NCBI RefSeq assembly: GCF_000758585.1 | Contig: NZ_CP009281.1 | Coordinates: forward strand, 4,092,001-4,156,000 | Source of the DNA: Paenibacillus sp. FSL R5-0345 | GTDB lineage: Bacteria > Bacillota > Bacilli > Paenibacillales > Paenibacillaceae | Length of the DNA: 64,000 nt | Direction of reading: 5' to 3' | In this document: piece by piece, positions 26,527-35,458 of the stretch | Layout of the letters: each line of letters opens with the position of its first letter | Numbering within the stretch: position 1 is the stretch's first letter | Notes under the pieces: model-generated | Seen by the model: only the letters and a program-made list of their open reading frames with translations | The model's database searches: none | Told to the model about the DNA's origin: nothing | Position numbers and translations under genes: made by a program

Positions 26527-27294
26527 CTACTTCAGTCCACCATAACGGCGTGTACGGCGTTGATATTCAGCAACTGCCTGATGCAAATGCTCCTTATCAA
26601 ATTCAGGCCAATACACATCAGTAAACCACAGCTCAGAATAAGCAAGCTGCCATAGCATGAAATTGCTAAGTCGTATTTCTCCGCTTGTACGTATAAGCAA
26701 ATCCGGATCTGGTAACCCACCTGATAACATCCGGCTATCGATTAGATCAGTCGTAATATCGTCCGGTGATAAGGCCCCTGATTGGATGTCCTTACCAATG
26801 CTGCGCATGCAGTCCTCAATTTCTTTGCGTCCCCCATAATTAAGAGCAAAATTCAATATAAGTCCAGTATTGCCCTGTGTCCGGGAAATCGCTTCTTCCA
26901 TAGCTTTACGGGTGTATGAAGGCAATGCATCAGTATCCCCCATCATACGTACTTGGACATTCTTCTCAATCAGCTCATCAAGCTCAATGGCTAGAAACTC
27001 CACTGGCAAGCGCATCAGATAATCGACTTCTTCCTTTGGTCGTTTCCAATTTTCTGTCGAGAACGCATACATCGTCAAAAACTCAACACCCAGTTCGTCT
27101 GCAGCGATTGTAGCACGTTTAACAGCCTTCATGCCATTCTGATGACCCACAACGCGCGGCAACCCGCGTCGCTTAGCCCAACGCCCATTGCCGTCCATAA
27201 TAACAGCCACATGCCGGGGAATGTTATCCGGTGAAATCTCGACTGGCTGTTGCCTGTCTTTACGGCTCAGCCACGCTTGAACCCGTTTGATCAT
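26527..27294 (-). CDS. uppS: Undecaprenyl diphosphate synthase (cis-prenyltransferase)
   Basis: Extends farnesyl diphosphate with eight isopentenyl units to the C55 carrier lipid for cell-wall polymers. The signature IMDGNGRWAKRRGLPRVVGHQNG contains the catalytic aspartate and diphosphate-binding arginines. TMYAFSTENWKRPKEEVDYLM and SGEIRLSNFMLWQLAYSELWF are further family motifs. The start at ATG 27294 (MIKRVQAWLSRKDR) follows GGAGGAAACGGAA; codons upstream of it overlap the ribosome binding site. 255 residues. Confidence 0.97.
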   Translation of the reverse strand: MIKRVQAWLSRKDRQQPVEISPDNIPRHVAVIMDGNGRWAKRRGLPRVVGHQNGMKAVKRATIAADELGVEFLTMYAFSTENWKRPKEEVDYLMRLPVEFLAIELDELIEKNVQVRMMGDTDALPSYTRKAMEEAISRTQGNTGLILNFALNYGGRKEIEDCMRSIGKDIQSGALSPDDITTDLIDSRMLSGGLPDPDLLIRTSGEIRLSNFMLWQLAYSELWFTDVYWPEFDKEHLHQAVAEYQRRTRRYGGLK

Positions 27295-27322
27295 TTCCGT
27301 TTCCTCCAAGCTCTTATCAGAA

Positions 27323-27363
27323 AGAGACAAACCCCACCATTAACGGAGGGGCCTTAAGTCTCT
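27323..27363 (-). terminator. Weak terminator-like hairpin between frr and uppS
   Basis: AGAGAC/GTCTCT forms an outer stem and CCCCTCC/GGTGGGG an inner stem. A TTTC stretch follows on the RNA. It may attenuate transcription between frr and uppS; the U-tract is short and the inner stem has one mismatch. Confidence 0.5.
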
Positions 27364-27372
27364 AGAATATCT

Positions 27373-27926
27373 TTATACTTCCATAATCTCTTTTTCTTTG
27401 GATACAAGCACTTTGTCGACTTCGGCTATGAACTTATCCGTTGTCTTTTGAATGTCTTCCTGATGGCCACGGGACTCATCTTCTGAGATACCGTTTTTCT
27501 CCATCTTCTTGATATCATCGTTAGCATCGCGGCGAATGTTGCGGATCGCTACTTTCGCTTCTTCACCAAATTTCTTCGTCAGTTTCACCAAATCCGTCCG
27601 ACGTTCTTCAGTCAGCGGTGGGATAGAAAGACGAATAATTGTACCGTCATTGGCAGGCGTTAAACCGATATCCGATTTCATGATCGCCCGTTCAATGTCA
27701 GACATCGATGTTTTGTCCCAAGGTTGGATTAACAGTGTCCGGGTATCCGGAGTACTGATATTCGCCAACTGATTGATTGGGGTAGGAGAACCGTAATATT
27801 CAACTTGAATGCGATCCAGCAGTGATGTTGTAGCGCGTCCTGCACGCAATGTTGCCAAATCACGTTTCAGCGATGAAATCGCTTTTTCCATACGTTCTTC
27901 GGCATTTTTTTTGACCGATTGTGGCA

Positions 27927-27927
<1 letters not shown>
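27373..27927 (-). CDS. frr: Ribosome recycling factor
   Basis: Splits post-termination ribosomes with EF-G. The 184-residue sequence shows [62 protein letters not shown] and the long three-helix-bundle C-terminus typical of RRF. Its ATG shares a base with the pyrH stop (TAATG), so the two are translationally coupled. Common order rpsB-tsf-pyrH-frr. Confidence 0.98.
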
Positions 27928-28757
<830 letters not shown>

Positions 28758-28760
28758 TTA

Positions 28761-29411
28761 TTAATTATTAACTTGTGCCATAACTTCTTCAACAAAGTTA
28801 TCCACTTTCTTTTCCAAACCTTCGCCTAGTTCAAAACGAGCAAAACGACGGATCGAGATGTTTTCTCCGATAGTGCTGATTTTTTCGTTCAGCAATTGGG
28901 AGATTGTTTTGTCAGGGTCTTTAACGAAGGTTTGCTCAAGCAAGCAATATTCTTCGTAATATTTTCCAATACGTCCTTCAACCATTTTTTCAATGATTTT
29001 CTCAGGCTTACCTTCGTTCAAAGCTTGAGCTTTCAGGATTTCTTTTTCTTTTTCTACATCTTCTTGTGGAACTTCTTCACGACGAACATAACGCGGATTT
29101 GCTGCAGCGATTTGCATAGCGATATCGCGAGCAAATTCCTTAAAGGAATCTGTTTTACCAACAAAGTCAGTTTCGCAGTTGATTTCTACAAGTACACCAA
29201 TACGGCCGCCAGCGTGGATGTAAGATTCTACAACACCTTCAGTAGCAATACGTCCTGCTTTGTTTGCTGCTGCGGACAGACCTTTTTCACGAAGCAATTC
29301 TGCTGCTTTAGTGATATCGTTATTAGCTTCTTCAAGCGCTTTTTTACAATCAAGCATACCAGCGCCTGTTCTTTCACGAAGTTCTTTTACTGCTTTTGCA
29401 TCAACTGCCAT
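28761..29411 (-). CDS. tsf: Translation elongation factor Ts
   Basis: Nucleotide exchange factor for EF-Tu. The N-terminal UBA-like domain [37 protein letters not shown] and the core [27 protein letters not shown] are diagnostic. The 216-residue length is the short Bacillus/Thermus-like form. It is the second gene after rpsB, separated from it by a terminator-like hairpin. Confidence 0.98.
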   Translation of the reverse strand: MAVDAKAVKELRERTGAGMLDCKKALEEANNDITKAAELLREKGLSAAANKAGRIATEGVVESYIHAGGRIGVLVEINCETDFVGKTDSFKEFARDIAMQIAAANPRYVRREEVPQEDVEKEKEILKAQALNEGKPEKIIEKMVEGRIGKYYEEYCLLEQTFVKDPDKTISQLLNEKISTIGENISIRRFARFELGEGLEKKVDNFVEEVMAQVNN

Positions 29412-29467
29412 TGTTTATTCCCTCCAGGTAATTGTCGTTTTCTCACATTATTTAAGGCCTTTATCCT

Positions 29468-29512
29468 AAAAAAAGGGCAGTGAGAGGTTATCCACCTGCC
29501 AACCACCCTTTT
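29468..29512 (-). terminator. Terminator-like hairpin between rpsB and tsf
   Basis: The minus strand has AAAAGGG and CCCTTTTTTT as outer arms with an inner AGGT/ACCT helix. A seven-T tract follows. It lies about 30 nt after the rpsB stop codon and would reduce transcription into tsf and the genes beyond it. Confidence 0.75.
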
Positions 29513-29543
29513 CATTTAAGTTCTTGTATGTGTTAGTCGCTAC

Positions 29544-30245
29544 TTAAGCAGTAGTTGTGTCTTCGCCTTGGTGAGCTTCAACAACAGCGTCTGCCATTTT
29601 ACCAGTCAACAATTTCACGGCGCGGATAGCGTCGTCGTTACCTGGAATTACGTAGTCGATTTCGTCTGGATCACAGTTAGTATCAACGATAGCTACGATT
29701 GGAATACCCAATTTGCGAGCTTCTGCAACTGCGATACGCTCTTTACGCGGGTCAATGATGAACAACGCGCTTGGTAGACCTTTCATGTTCTTGATACCGC
29801 CCAAGAATTTCTCAAGACGATCTTTTTCTTTGCGAAGAAGGATAACTTCTTTCTTAGGTAGAACTTCGAAAGTACCGTCTTCTTCCCAAGATTCCAATTT
29901 CTTCAAACGATCAATACGTTTTTGGATAGTTTGGAAGTTAGTAAGAGTTCCGCCCAACCAACGTTGGTTAATGAAGAACATACCTGAACGTTCTGCTTCT
30001 TCTTTTACGGAATCTTGTGCTTGTTTCTTTGTTCCTACGAATAGGATTGTGCCGTTGTCACCAGCGACGCTTTTTACAAAGTTGTAAGCTTCTTCTACCT
30101 TCTTGACTGTTTTTTGCAAGTCAATAATGTAAATTCCGTTTCTTTCAGTGAAGATATAACGATCCATCTTTGGGTTCCAACGACGAGTCTGGTGACCGAA
30201 GTGTACCCCAGCTTCTAGAAGCTGTTTCATGGAGATTACTGCCAT
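29544..30245 (-). CDS. rpsB: 30S ribosomal protein S2
   Basis: Late-assembling protein of the small subunit. [61 protein letters not shown] and [27 protein letters not shown] are the classical S2 signatures. The ATG at 30245 follows AGGAGGTGTGTGAAG; the first codon of a two-codon extension overlaps this site. 233 residues. It follows the fla/che operon with its own promoter, as in B. subtilis. Confidence 0.98.
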   Translation of the reverse strand: MAVISMKQLLEAGVHFGHQTRRWNPKMDRYIFTERNGIYIIDLQKTVKKVEEAYNFVKSVAGDNGTILFVGTKKQAQDSVKEEAERSGMFFINQRWLGGTLTNFQTIQKRIDRLKKLESWEEDGTFEVLPKKEVILLRKEKDRLEKFLGGIKNMKGLPSALFIIDPRKERIAVAEARKLGIPIVAIVDTNCDPDEIDYVIPGNDDAIRAVKLLTGKMADAVVEAHQGEDTTTA

Positions 30246-30368
30246 CTTCACACACCTCCTAAGTTTGGTTTATTGTGTGTCTCCTCCGCCGTGCGTCATC
30301 TTTCAGCAAGACTTTCTTCAGAAGAAAGCACCCCTTGTCGAAATCAACCGGCGTGTGTTTTAACACCG
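30246..30368 (-). promoter_or_regulatory. rpsB 5' leader with hairpins
   Basis: About 120 nt of leader precede S2. The plus strand contains CTTTCTTCAGAAGAAAG (palindrome, 30312-30328) and GGCGTGTGTTTTAACACCG, which folds GTGT/ACAC with flanking GGCG/CACC pairs. Length and structure suggest possible S2-dependent autoregulation. I cannot assign it to a known leader family. Confidence 0.35.
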
Positions 30369-30374
30369 TCAATT

Positions 30375-30403
30375 ACTATACCATATTTTATTAGTGTATG
30401 CAA
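30375..30403 (-). promoter_or_regulatory. Sigma-A promoter of rpsB
   Basis: The minus strand has TTGCAT, exactly 17 nt, then TATAGT. It begins only a few bases after the stop codon of the preceding gene, about 130 nt before rpsB. Confidence 0.75.
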
Positions 30404-30406
30404 CGA

Positions 30407-31051
30407 TCATTGAAAACTAATTAATTTTTCTAATATAGAGTCTAGAGTCTCGTCTTTATTAAAGTTGTAAGAACCCGATTGTATTTTCTTGTTGATCCCG
30501 CGTTGATTGGCGGCTTTAAGAAAATCAGCCTTATCCTTAATGACCTCAGCCTTCTCCAAAATATCTGCTGTTTTTGTCAGTGTGCTTCCTGAAGGTATAC
30601 GAACAAATACCCCTGTATTCGCAGTGACATTAGGCTCAACAGGTGTAACAGCAGACGGTGCTGTAGTGACCCCTGGTGTCTCAACAGTACCTTCTTTAGG
30701 CGTTGATGGCTCTTGTGGAGGGATAACCTTATTGGGGTTATCAGATACTGTAGGAGTTACTACAGGAGCGGGAGAAGCCGCTACTGCAGGCTCAGAAGGT
30801 GTCACATTCTCCTGACTTCCATCAGTTAGTCCGACATTCTCCTGATCTTGATCAGCCTCTTCCAAAGAAGCCTCATCTGAAGGGGGTTCAGTAGCTGCGT
30901 CGATAACCTTCAAGTTCAATTTTTCGGCTCCTTGTAGTACTTGTTCCTTGGTCAGTGGAGCTGCCCCGCCGGATATCATTAATTGAAGCAGTAATGCTCC
31001 TGCTATTAGCCCTGTGCCAAGTCCAAACAAAAAAGAACGGTTCTTCATCAT
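30407..31051 (-). CDS. Membrane-anchored protein with MltG/YceG-like LysM-type C-terminal segment
   Basis: A 214-residue protein of unproven function. Residues 8-30 form one hydrophobic anchor (FGLGTGLIAGALLLQLMISGG). Residues 50-145 are an acidic, proline/threonine/valine-rich linker. The last ~65 residues, from VFVRIPSGSTLTKTADILE to KIQSGSYNFNKDETLDSILEKLIS, resemble the LysM-like subdomain at the start of MltG endolytic transglycosylases. The catalytic domain is absent. It overlaps the swrB-like gene by four nt (ATGA) and is the last gene of the fla/che string; B. subtilis has no gene between swrB and rpsB. A cell-wall-binding role is inference. Confidence 0.75.
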   Translation of the reverse strand: MMKNRSFLFGLGTGLIAGALLLQLMISGGAAPLTKEQVLQGAEKLNLKVIDAATEPPSDEASLEEADQDQENVGLTDGSQENVTPSEPAVAASPAPVVTPTVSDNPNKVIPPQEPSTPKEGTVETPGVTTAPSAVTPVEPNVTANTGVFVRIPSGSTLTKTADILEKAEVIKDKADFLKAANQRGINKKIQSGSYNFNKDETLDSILEKLISFQ

Positions 31052-31626
31052 ACCGATTCCTCCTGTTTGGCGAGTTGCAGAATCAGTTGCACTTCTCCCC
31101 GCTGAAGTCCAGCCGTCTTGGCAATGGAGTCTATCGATTTCCCCTGCTCATGCAGTTCAAACAATCGTGGATATCGCAATTTAATAGAACTAATAGGTTT
31201 TGCTTTCACCTCGGATTGTTTTGAACTCATTTCAGCCCCGACAGACGGATCCCCGCTCGCCGTAACCTTAATATACGAGCCCTTCTCAACCGAAACTTCC
31301 AACTCTCTTAACCGGTTTTCTTCGTCAGTTACCCGGCCTTCTAGTAGTACAGAGCTTTGCTGTAATTCTTTTAATTGAAGCTGCAAATCGCTAATCTGCC
31401 CTTGCATTGCATTATGATTAGTTTGAGATTGCTGTTTAATACTGCTGACTAGCTGTACTAGCTCTTCATTCTCGCGCTCTATGTCAGCCATATATAGCTC
31501 AAGCGCAGCCTCCGTTTCTTTGAGGCTCTGCTGTTCGGCTTTTCCTTCCTTCATACGTGCTGGAAGTAGAAGGGCATAAAGAATAGCGGCGACACCTACT
31601 AGCACAATATACACCCATGGTTGCAA
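31048..31626 (-). CDS. swrB: SwrB-like membrane-anchored coiled-coil protein
   Basis: A 192-residue protein with one N-terminal transmembrane helix (WVYIVLVGVAAILYALLLP), a long coiled coil (about residues 25-110), and a short C-terminal helix-turn-helix-like tail (LFELHEQGKSIDSIAKTAGLQRGEVQLILQLAK). This layout and its place after sigD and before rpsB match B. subtilis SwrB, which promotes flagellar export-apparatus activation. Overall sequence identity to SwrB looks low outside the tail, so orthology rests on architecture and position. The start is a TTG at 31626, nine nt after AGGAG. Confidence 0.75.
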   Translation of the reverse strand: MQPWVYIVLVGVAAILYALLLPARMKEGKAEQQSLKETEAALELYMADIERENEELVQLVSSIKQQSQTNHNAMQGQISDLQLQLKELQQSSVLLEGRVTDEENRLRELEVSVEKGSYIKVTASGDPSVGAEMSSKQSEVKAKPISSIKLRYPRLFELHEQGKSIDSIAKTAGLQRGEVQLILQLAKQEESV

Positions 31627-31672
31627 GTGCCTTATCTCCTTTTACAAATCAAATATAATTTATAATTACTGA

Positions 31673-31984
31673 TTAAAGACTCAGATCAATGCGTTGTCCT
31701 TTGTAAGGATGTTCCGCATCACGAGTTCCTGGCTTCGAACGTTTCTCAGAGGATGGATTCCCTCCGGAATGATGATTGCCTTTATCTCCGCCATCACGCA
31801 AAGCAGGTTCAGAGGATTCATCCACCTCAGAGCTTCGCATGGTCATTTCCTGGCTTTGCTTCACATTTTGTCCGGCCAGTTGATGCTGATCAATCGCGGG
31901 GCGCTGCTGAGATTCATTCTGAATCTTCCCCGCCTCCGTAGTCCGAGGTAGCGCAATTTGCAGTTCCACTGGTTTTAGGCTCAT
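31673..31984 (-). CDS. Small hydrophilic protein of the fla/che operon, function unknown
   Basis: About 103 residues, highly polar, rich in Gln, Ser, Glu and Gly, with no membrane segment and no cysteine. The N-terminal MSLKPVELQIALPRTTEAGKIQ and C-terminal HPYKGQRIDLSL look more constrained than the disordered middle. I recognise no domain. The second of two adjacent ATGs has better spacing from GAGGG. It lies between fapA and the swrB-like gene. An antisense frame overlaps it but lacks a ribosome binding site. Confidence 0.7.
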   Translation of the reverse strand: MSLKPVELQIALPRTTEAGKIQNESQQRPAIDQHQLAGQNVKQSQEMTMRSSEVDESSEPALRDGGDKGNHHSGGNPSSEKRSKPGTRDAEHPYKGQRIDLSL

Positions 31985-32000
31985 CATAACCCTCTTCTCA

Positions 32001-32102
32001 TAAGAAGAAACGATGTTGTCGTCTTTTAGAGACGATAACCGTTTCTCGTAAAAATATAAGGATAATGTATAACGTGAAACCTATACTTTCTTAAATTTCA
32101 AG
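32001..32102. repeat. Intergenic two-hairpin repeat, copy C (fapA to small-protein spacer)
   Basis: The plus strand starts TAAGAAGAAACGATGTTG and ends CTTAAATTTCAAG. Hairpin 1 pairs GAAACG/CGTTTC and GTTGTCGTCT/AGACGATAAC, almost without gaps. Hairpin 2 pairs GTATA/TATAC. It begins about 30 nt after the fapA stop codon. GGCCGGCCGC lies between it and fapA. Confidence 0.88.
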
Positions 32103-32132
32103 AATGGCCGGCCGCTAATGCTGCCCGCCTAA

Positions 32133-33536
32133 TTAATTGTATGGCGTTAAGGATATATCACCTTCACTATAGGCAAACACAACTCGTTCGGTAGGGTCCT
32201 TTACAAATCGGGTATATCTGCCGATCATAATCTTGGATCCACCATAGATTGTCTTGATCACTTCAACTCTAGCTCTACCTGTATCTTCTAGCATTCTTTC
32301 AATCTCCAGCACGCGTTCTTTAATTCTTTTTTCCTCACGTTGATGAGATTGTTTAGTAGCATTCAATTTAACACGAAGCGCCACTTTATCCGCAGGTAGT
32401 TGACCGTTAGTTGCCAGTTGATTTAAGAGATACAGCGCTTTAGAAGTCTTGTCCTCATTTTCAAGCAACTGTCGTAGCGATTGACGTAGTTCGTTAATCT
32501 CATTTCTGAGTTCAGGCACTACACCTACCTCAATCGCAGTCGCTGTGGACATGGTATTGCCTATTGTGCGTGCCACAACTCTTTCCCCGGACTGAACAGT
32601 TCCGCCTACGATTAAACCCTTAGCACCGTTACAAAGCACATCCCTGCCCGCACGTATATTGGAATGCATAATACTCTGGGATACAATGACATCTTCACCA
32701 GCGGTAACATTGCCATCTTGAATAAATGAGACCTTTACATTCTTCCCAGCGGTTACATGTCCTTTGTTATAGCCGATAATTCCACCCGTGATTTCAATGG
32801 ATCCACCAGAGATTAATTCTGCTCCCTCTACTCCACCAACTACACGAATATCACCAGCTGACTTTACAGAAAAGCCGGAAAGTACGTTTCCTCGAATAAC
32901 AACAGTACCTACAAAATCTATGTTCCCAGTACTGTAATCCACATCACCATTCACTTCATATACAGGAAAAACATTGATTTTACCGCTATCGGTTAAAGTA
33001 ACAAGACCGTCAATTGCGGCATACATCGATGTTCCATTGTTATCAACAAGTACATTCTTTCCGACTTTAAAATGAGCTTCCTTTCCAGCTCTGAAAGCAA
33101 GCTGATCCCCAGTTACAGTCTTTCCATGTTTACCAGGCTGAGCAGGGATAATTCTAGCGATCAATTTTCCTTTGAGCACGTTACGAAGCCGAACTAAATC
33201 CTTATAATCTACCTTACCATCCGCTTTTTCAAGCGGCTTGCGATCCTCTTCCAGATCAACAGTGAGCATTATACTTCCGTCGACTCCATTAACTGCTGGT
33301 TCACCCGTAGCAATAGCGACTTTGCTCCAAAAAAACTCCTCCGGATGACTACAAATACGTTCAACAACATCTCGCTGGATCCCGTAGCGAATATTGTGAC
33401 TGTTCAGGAAGCTTTCCAATTCTGTAGGTGAGCAGGAAAATTTCTCATCTTTTTTGGAGAACTGCAAATACGCGATCCCTTTGTCATCCGAAAAAGTAAT
33501 ACTTAAGTACTGATCCAAAGCATTTTGACCGATCAA
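32133..33536 (-). CDS. fapA: FapA / DUF342 family protein
   Basis: A 467-residue cytoplasmic protein with the flagellar assembly protein A (DUF342) layout. The N-terminal domain (about 1-130) contains LTVDLEEDRKPLEKADGKVDYKDL. A glycine-rich right-handed beta-helix follows (about 190-330; repeated short strands such as VNGDVDYSTGNIDFVGTVVIRGNV and GNVTAGEDVIVS). Then comes a coiled-coil segment (345-430) and a C-terminal strand region. The start is TTG at 33536 after GGGGGAG. It lies directly after sigD. Related proteins are linked to flagellar placement or surface regulation in other bacteria; the role here is unproven. Confidence 0.88.
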   Translation of the reverse strand: MIGQNALDQYLSITFSDDKGIAYLQFSKKDEKFSCSPTELESFLNSHNIRYGIQRDVVERICSHPEEFFWSKVAIATGEPAVNGVDGSIMLTVDLEEDRKPLEKADGKVDYKDLVRLRNVLKGKLIARIIPAQPGKHGKTVTGDQLAFRAGKEAHFKVGKNVLVDNNGTSMYAAIDGLVTLTDSGKINVFPVYEVNGDVDYSTGNIDFVGTVVIRGNVLSGFSVKSAGDIRVVGGVEGAELISGGSIEITGGIIGYNKGHVTAGKNVKVSFIQDGNVTAGEDVIVSQSIMHSNIRAGRDVLCNGAKGLIVGGTVQSGERVVARTIGNTMSTATAIEVGVVPELRNEINELRQSLRQLLENEDKTSKALYLLNQLATNGQLPADKVALRVKLNATKQSHQREEKRIKERVLEIERMLEDTGRARVEVIKTIYGGSKIMIGRYTRFVKDPTERVVFAYSEGDISLTPYN

Positions 33537-33564
33537 TTTTGCTCCCCCTTGTCACCGCTAACGG

Positions 33565-34353
33565 TTAATCATTCTGCATAAGTAGATCGCGATTTTTCTC
33601 AAGCGTTCCCCTCAGCCGTAAAATGGCCTTGGAATGAAGCTGCGAAATCCGTGAAGGAGATAATGACATGACCTCTGCAATTTCGCTCAATGATAAATCT
33701 TCATAATATAAAAGGGACACGACGGTCCGTTCTTTCACCGTTAATTTCTCAATACCTTTGGTGAGCGCTTCGCGTAAGTAGAACTCATTTACCTTGCTAT
33801 CCGGATTCTTAGCTTTATCGTCCACCAGTATGGACATTCGGGTCTCTGATTCCTCTTCACGGATCGGGTCTTCTAGTGAACATAGTGACATAACAGCCAC
33901 ATCCTGCAACATATTTTGAAATTCTGTTACACTTATATCCAGGTATAGACTCATTTCCTCATCACTAACAGATCTTAGATACTTCTGTTCAAGTTGCTGA
34001 TAAGCGTCCTCGATTTTTTTAGCTTTTTCTCGCACAGATCTAGGAACCCAATCACTTTGGCGTAAGGAATCTAAAATTGCACCGCGTACTCGCCATGAAG
34101 CATATGTCTGAAACTGTAATCCTCGTTTGTAGTCGAATTTTTCAATCGCATCAATTAGTCCCATTACTCCATTGCTCGCTAGATCATCTTTAGAAACATT
34201 CTTGGGTAATCCCACAGCCAAACGGCTGGATACATAATCAACAATATGGAGGTAACTCTCTATCAGCTTCTTTTTGGCTTCAGGGTTATTGTGTTCTTTC
34301 CACTGTTCCCATAGCTCGTCAGTTTCCAATTGAGAAGCTTTACGCTCGTTCAA
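33565..34353 (-). CDS. sigD: RNA polymerase sigma factor for flagellar genes (sigma-D / FliA type)
   Basis: A 262-residue sigma-28 family factor that directs late flagellar and chemotaxis gene transcription. Region 2: LIESYLHIVDYVSSRLAVGLPKNVSKDDLASNGVMGLIDAIEKFDYKRGLQFQTYASWRVRGAILDSLR. Region 3 follows QSDWVPRSVREKAKKIEDAY. Region 4 holds a helix-turn-helix in LSEIAEVMSLSPSRISQLHSKAILRL. The start is TTG at 34353 after GGGAAGGGTGAAAGC. Near the end of the fla/che operon as in B. subtilis, where its distance from the promoter affects expression. Confidence 0.96.
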   Translation of the reverse strand: MNERKASQLETDELWEQWKEHNNPEAKKKLIESYLHIVDYVSSRLAVGLPKNVSKDDLASNGVMGLIDAIEKFDYKRGLQFQTYASWRVRGAILDSLRQSDWVPRSVREKAKKIEDAYQQLEQKYLRSVSDEEMSLYLDISVTEFQNMLQDVAVMSLCSLEDPIREEESETRMSILVDDKAKNPDSKVNEFYLREALTKGIEKLTVKERTVVSLLYYEDLSLSEIAEVMSLSPSRISQLHSKAILRLRGTLEKNRDLLMQND

Positions 34354-34415
34354 TAGCTTTCACCCTTCCCAAAGTTTAGTCAGAGAGCTTGTCGCGGCGA
34401 AACCTGCCTTGTCAC

Positions 34416-34515
34416 AAGCATAAACGCCTTCGGTGTCCTCCTAAGGACGGCAGCGTTTAAGCGAGAAATATAAGGATAATGTATAGCGGAAGCTTATACA
34501 CCCTTATATTTTAAG
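34416..34515. repeat. Intergenic two-hairpin repeat, copy D (spacer before sigD)
   Basis: The plus strand starts AAGCATAAACGCC and ends CCTTATATTTTAAG. Hairpin 1 pairs AAACGC/GCGTTT and GTCCT/AGGAC. Hairpin 2 pairs AATATAA/TTATATT and TGTATA/TATACA. It begins about 26 nt after the stop codon of the membrane protein gene and would be transcribed in the sigD leader. Confidence 0.88.
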
Positions 34516-34541
34516 ATAACCGATTCCGCCACAGCGCTCGC

Positions 34542-34952
34542 TTATTCTTCTTTCAGGTGACGAACGGCCTTGGCCAATTCTTCAGGATCTTTCATAGAGA
34601 CTAGTTTTGGGGGTGTAAGAGGCTTGAACCCCTCACTGTTCCCACTTCCTTGTCCTGGCTTCGGTTTGAGCAGGTTGATTAACTCTTCATCCTCATCAGG
34701 GGTACTGATGTCTAGTTTCGCACCAAGTTCTTCTCCGTCAGCATCCTGTTCAACTGGAGGCGAAGATTGATACATAATAAAACCCAATACCCATCTTAGG
34801 AGGAAAGCAAGCAGAAACCATATGATAAATCCTAATAGGCTTCGTAATAAACTAGTGCCGAGAACATTATTACTGTAGGTTACAAAAAATGTGAATACAA
34901 AACCTATCAAACCAAACAGCAAGTTTATTAAAATGTTTCCTATCATCTTCAT
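34542..34952 (-). CDS. Two-helix membrane protein of the fla/che operon, function unknown
   Basis: A 136-residue protein with two transmembrane helices (about residues 4-24 and 34-60) and a cytoplasmic-looking acidic tail rich in Pro, Glu and Asp (DADGEELGAKLDISTPDEDEEL). The tail ends in a charged helix, MKDPEELAKAVRHLKEE. I recognise no family. It lies two nt after cheD with an AAGGA ribosome binding site, and before sigD, where B. subtilis has no gene. The context suggests a motility or chemotaxis accessory role. Confidence 0.75.
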   Translation of the reverse strand: MKMIGNILINLLFGLIGFVFTFFVTYSNNVLGTSLLRSLLGFIIWFLLAFLLRWVLGFIMYQSSPPVEQDADGEELGAKLDISTPDEDEELINLLKPKPGQGSGNSEGFKPLTPPKLVSMKDPEELAKAVRHLKEE

Positions 34953-34954
34953 AT

Positions 34955-35458
34955 TTATATTTCCTTAGCGCCTTTTTGCACACTGCGGATGAACAATACA
35001 CCAGTGTTGCAGGCAATTTCTATCGTACGGCCATAATTACCGCCCGTATCTTCCGCAATTAACGGAATTTTTAAGAGCTCAAGAGCAAGTTTACAAGATT
35101 CAACATTACGAGGCCCGATCCTCATGGTGTCGCTCCCCCCGGCAAAGGCAAACATTTGTGATCCTCCTGCCATCTTGGCCACGATCCGACTTCGAACCGC
35201 ACCAAGTTCCAGCAAACGGGATAAGAGCTCCGGCACTGCAGTATCTGCAAACTTAGCGATGTTTAATTGCCCTTCCCTAGCAATCTCAGAAGTAGGGAGC
35301 ATTACATGCGCCATACCTGCGAGTTTTTTTCCAGGGTCAAACAATGTCAATCCTACGCAGGAGCCAAGACCCGTTGTACGAATCAAACTATCCTGGCTTC
35401 CAATGTTAAGATCTGCCATCCCTACTTTAATGATGCTTTGTTCTTCAATCATTTTCAA
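34955..35458 (-). CDS. cheD: Chemoreceptor glutamine deamidase CheD
   Basis: Deamidates glutamines on chemoreceptors and binds CheC, which connects adaptation to CheY-P levels. TTGLGSCVGLTLFDPGKKLAGMAHVMLP contains the catalytic cysteine (GSCVG) and histidine (AHVMLP); the catalytic threonine/serine lies in AGGSDTM-like and RNVES segments downstream. 167 residues from TTG 35458, six nt after AGGAG; an ATG two codons later is an alternative. It overlaps cheC by 14 nt, consistent with partner proteins made together. Confidence 0.95.
   Translation of the reverse strand: MKMIEEQSIIKVGMADLNIGSQDSLIRTTGLGSCVGLTLFDPGKKLAGMAHVMLPTSEIAREGQLNIAKFADTAVPELLSRLLELGAVRSRIVAKMAGGSQMFAFAGGSDTMRIGPRNVESCKLALELLKIPLIAEDTGGNYGRTIEIACNTGVLFIRSVQKGAKEI

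Noticed and set aside
32103..32132. GGCCGGCCGC run next to repeat copy C, considered as cloning scar
   Set aside because: The flanks are natural coding and spacer sequence continuous with the operon. A chance GC palindrome is more likely.
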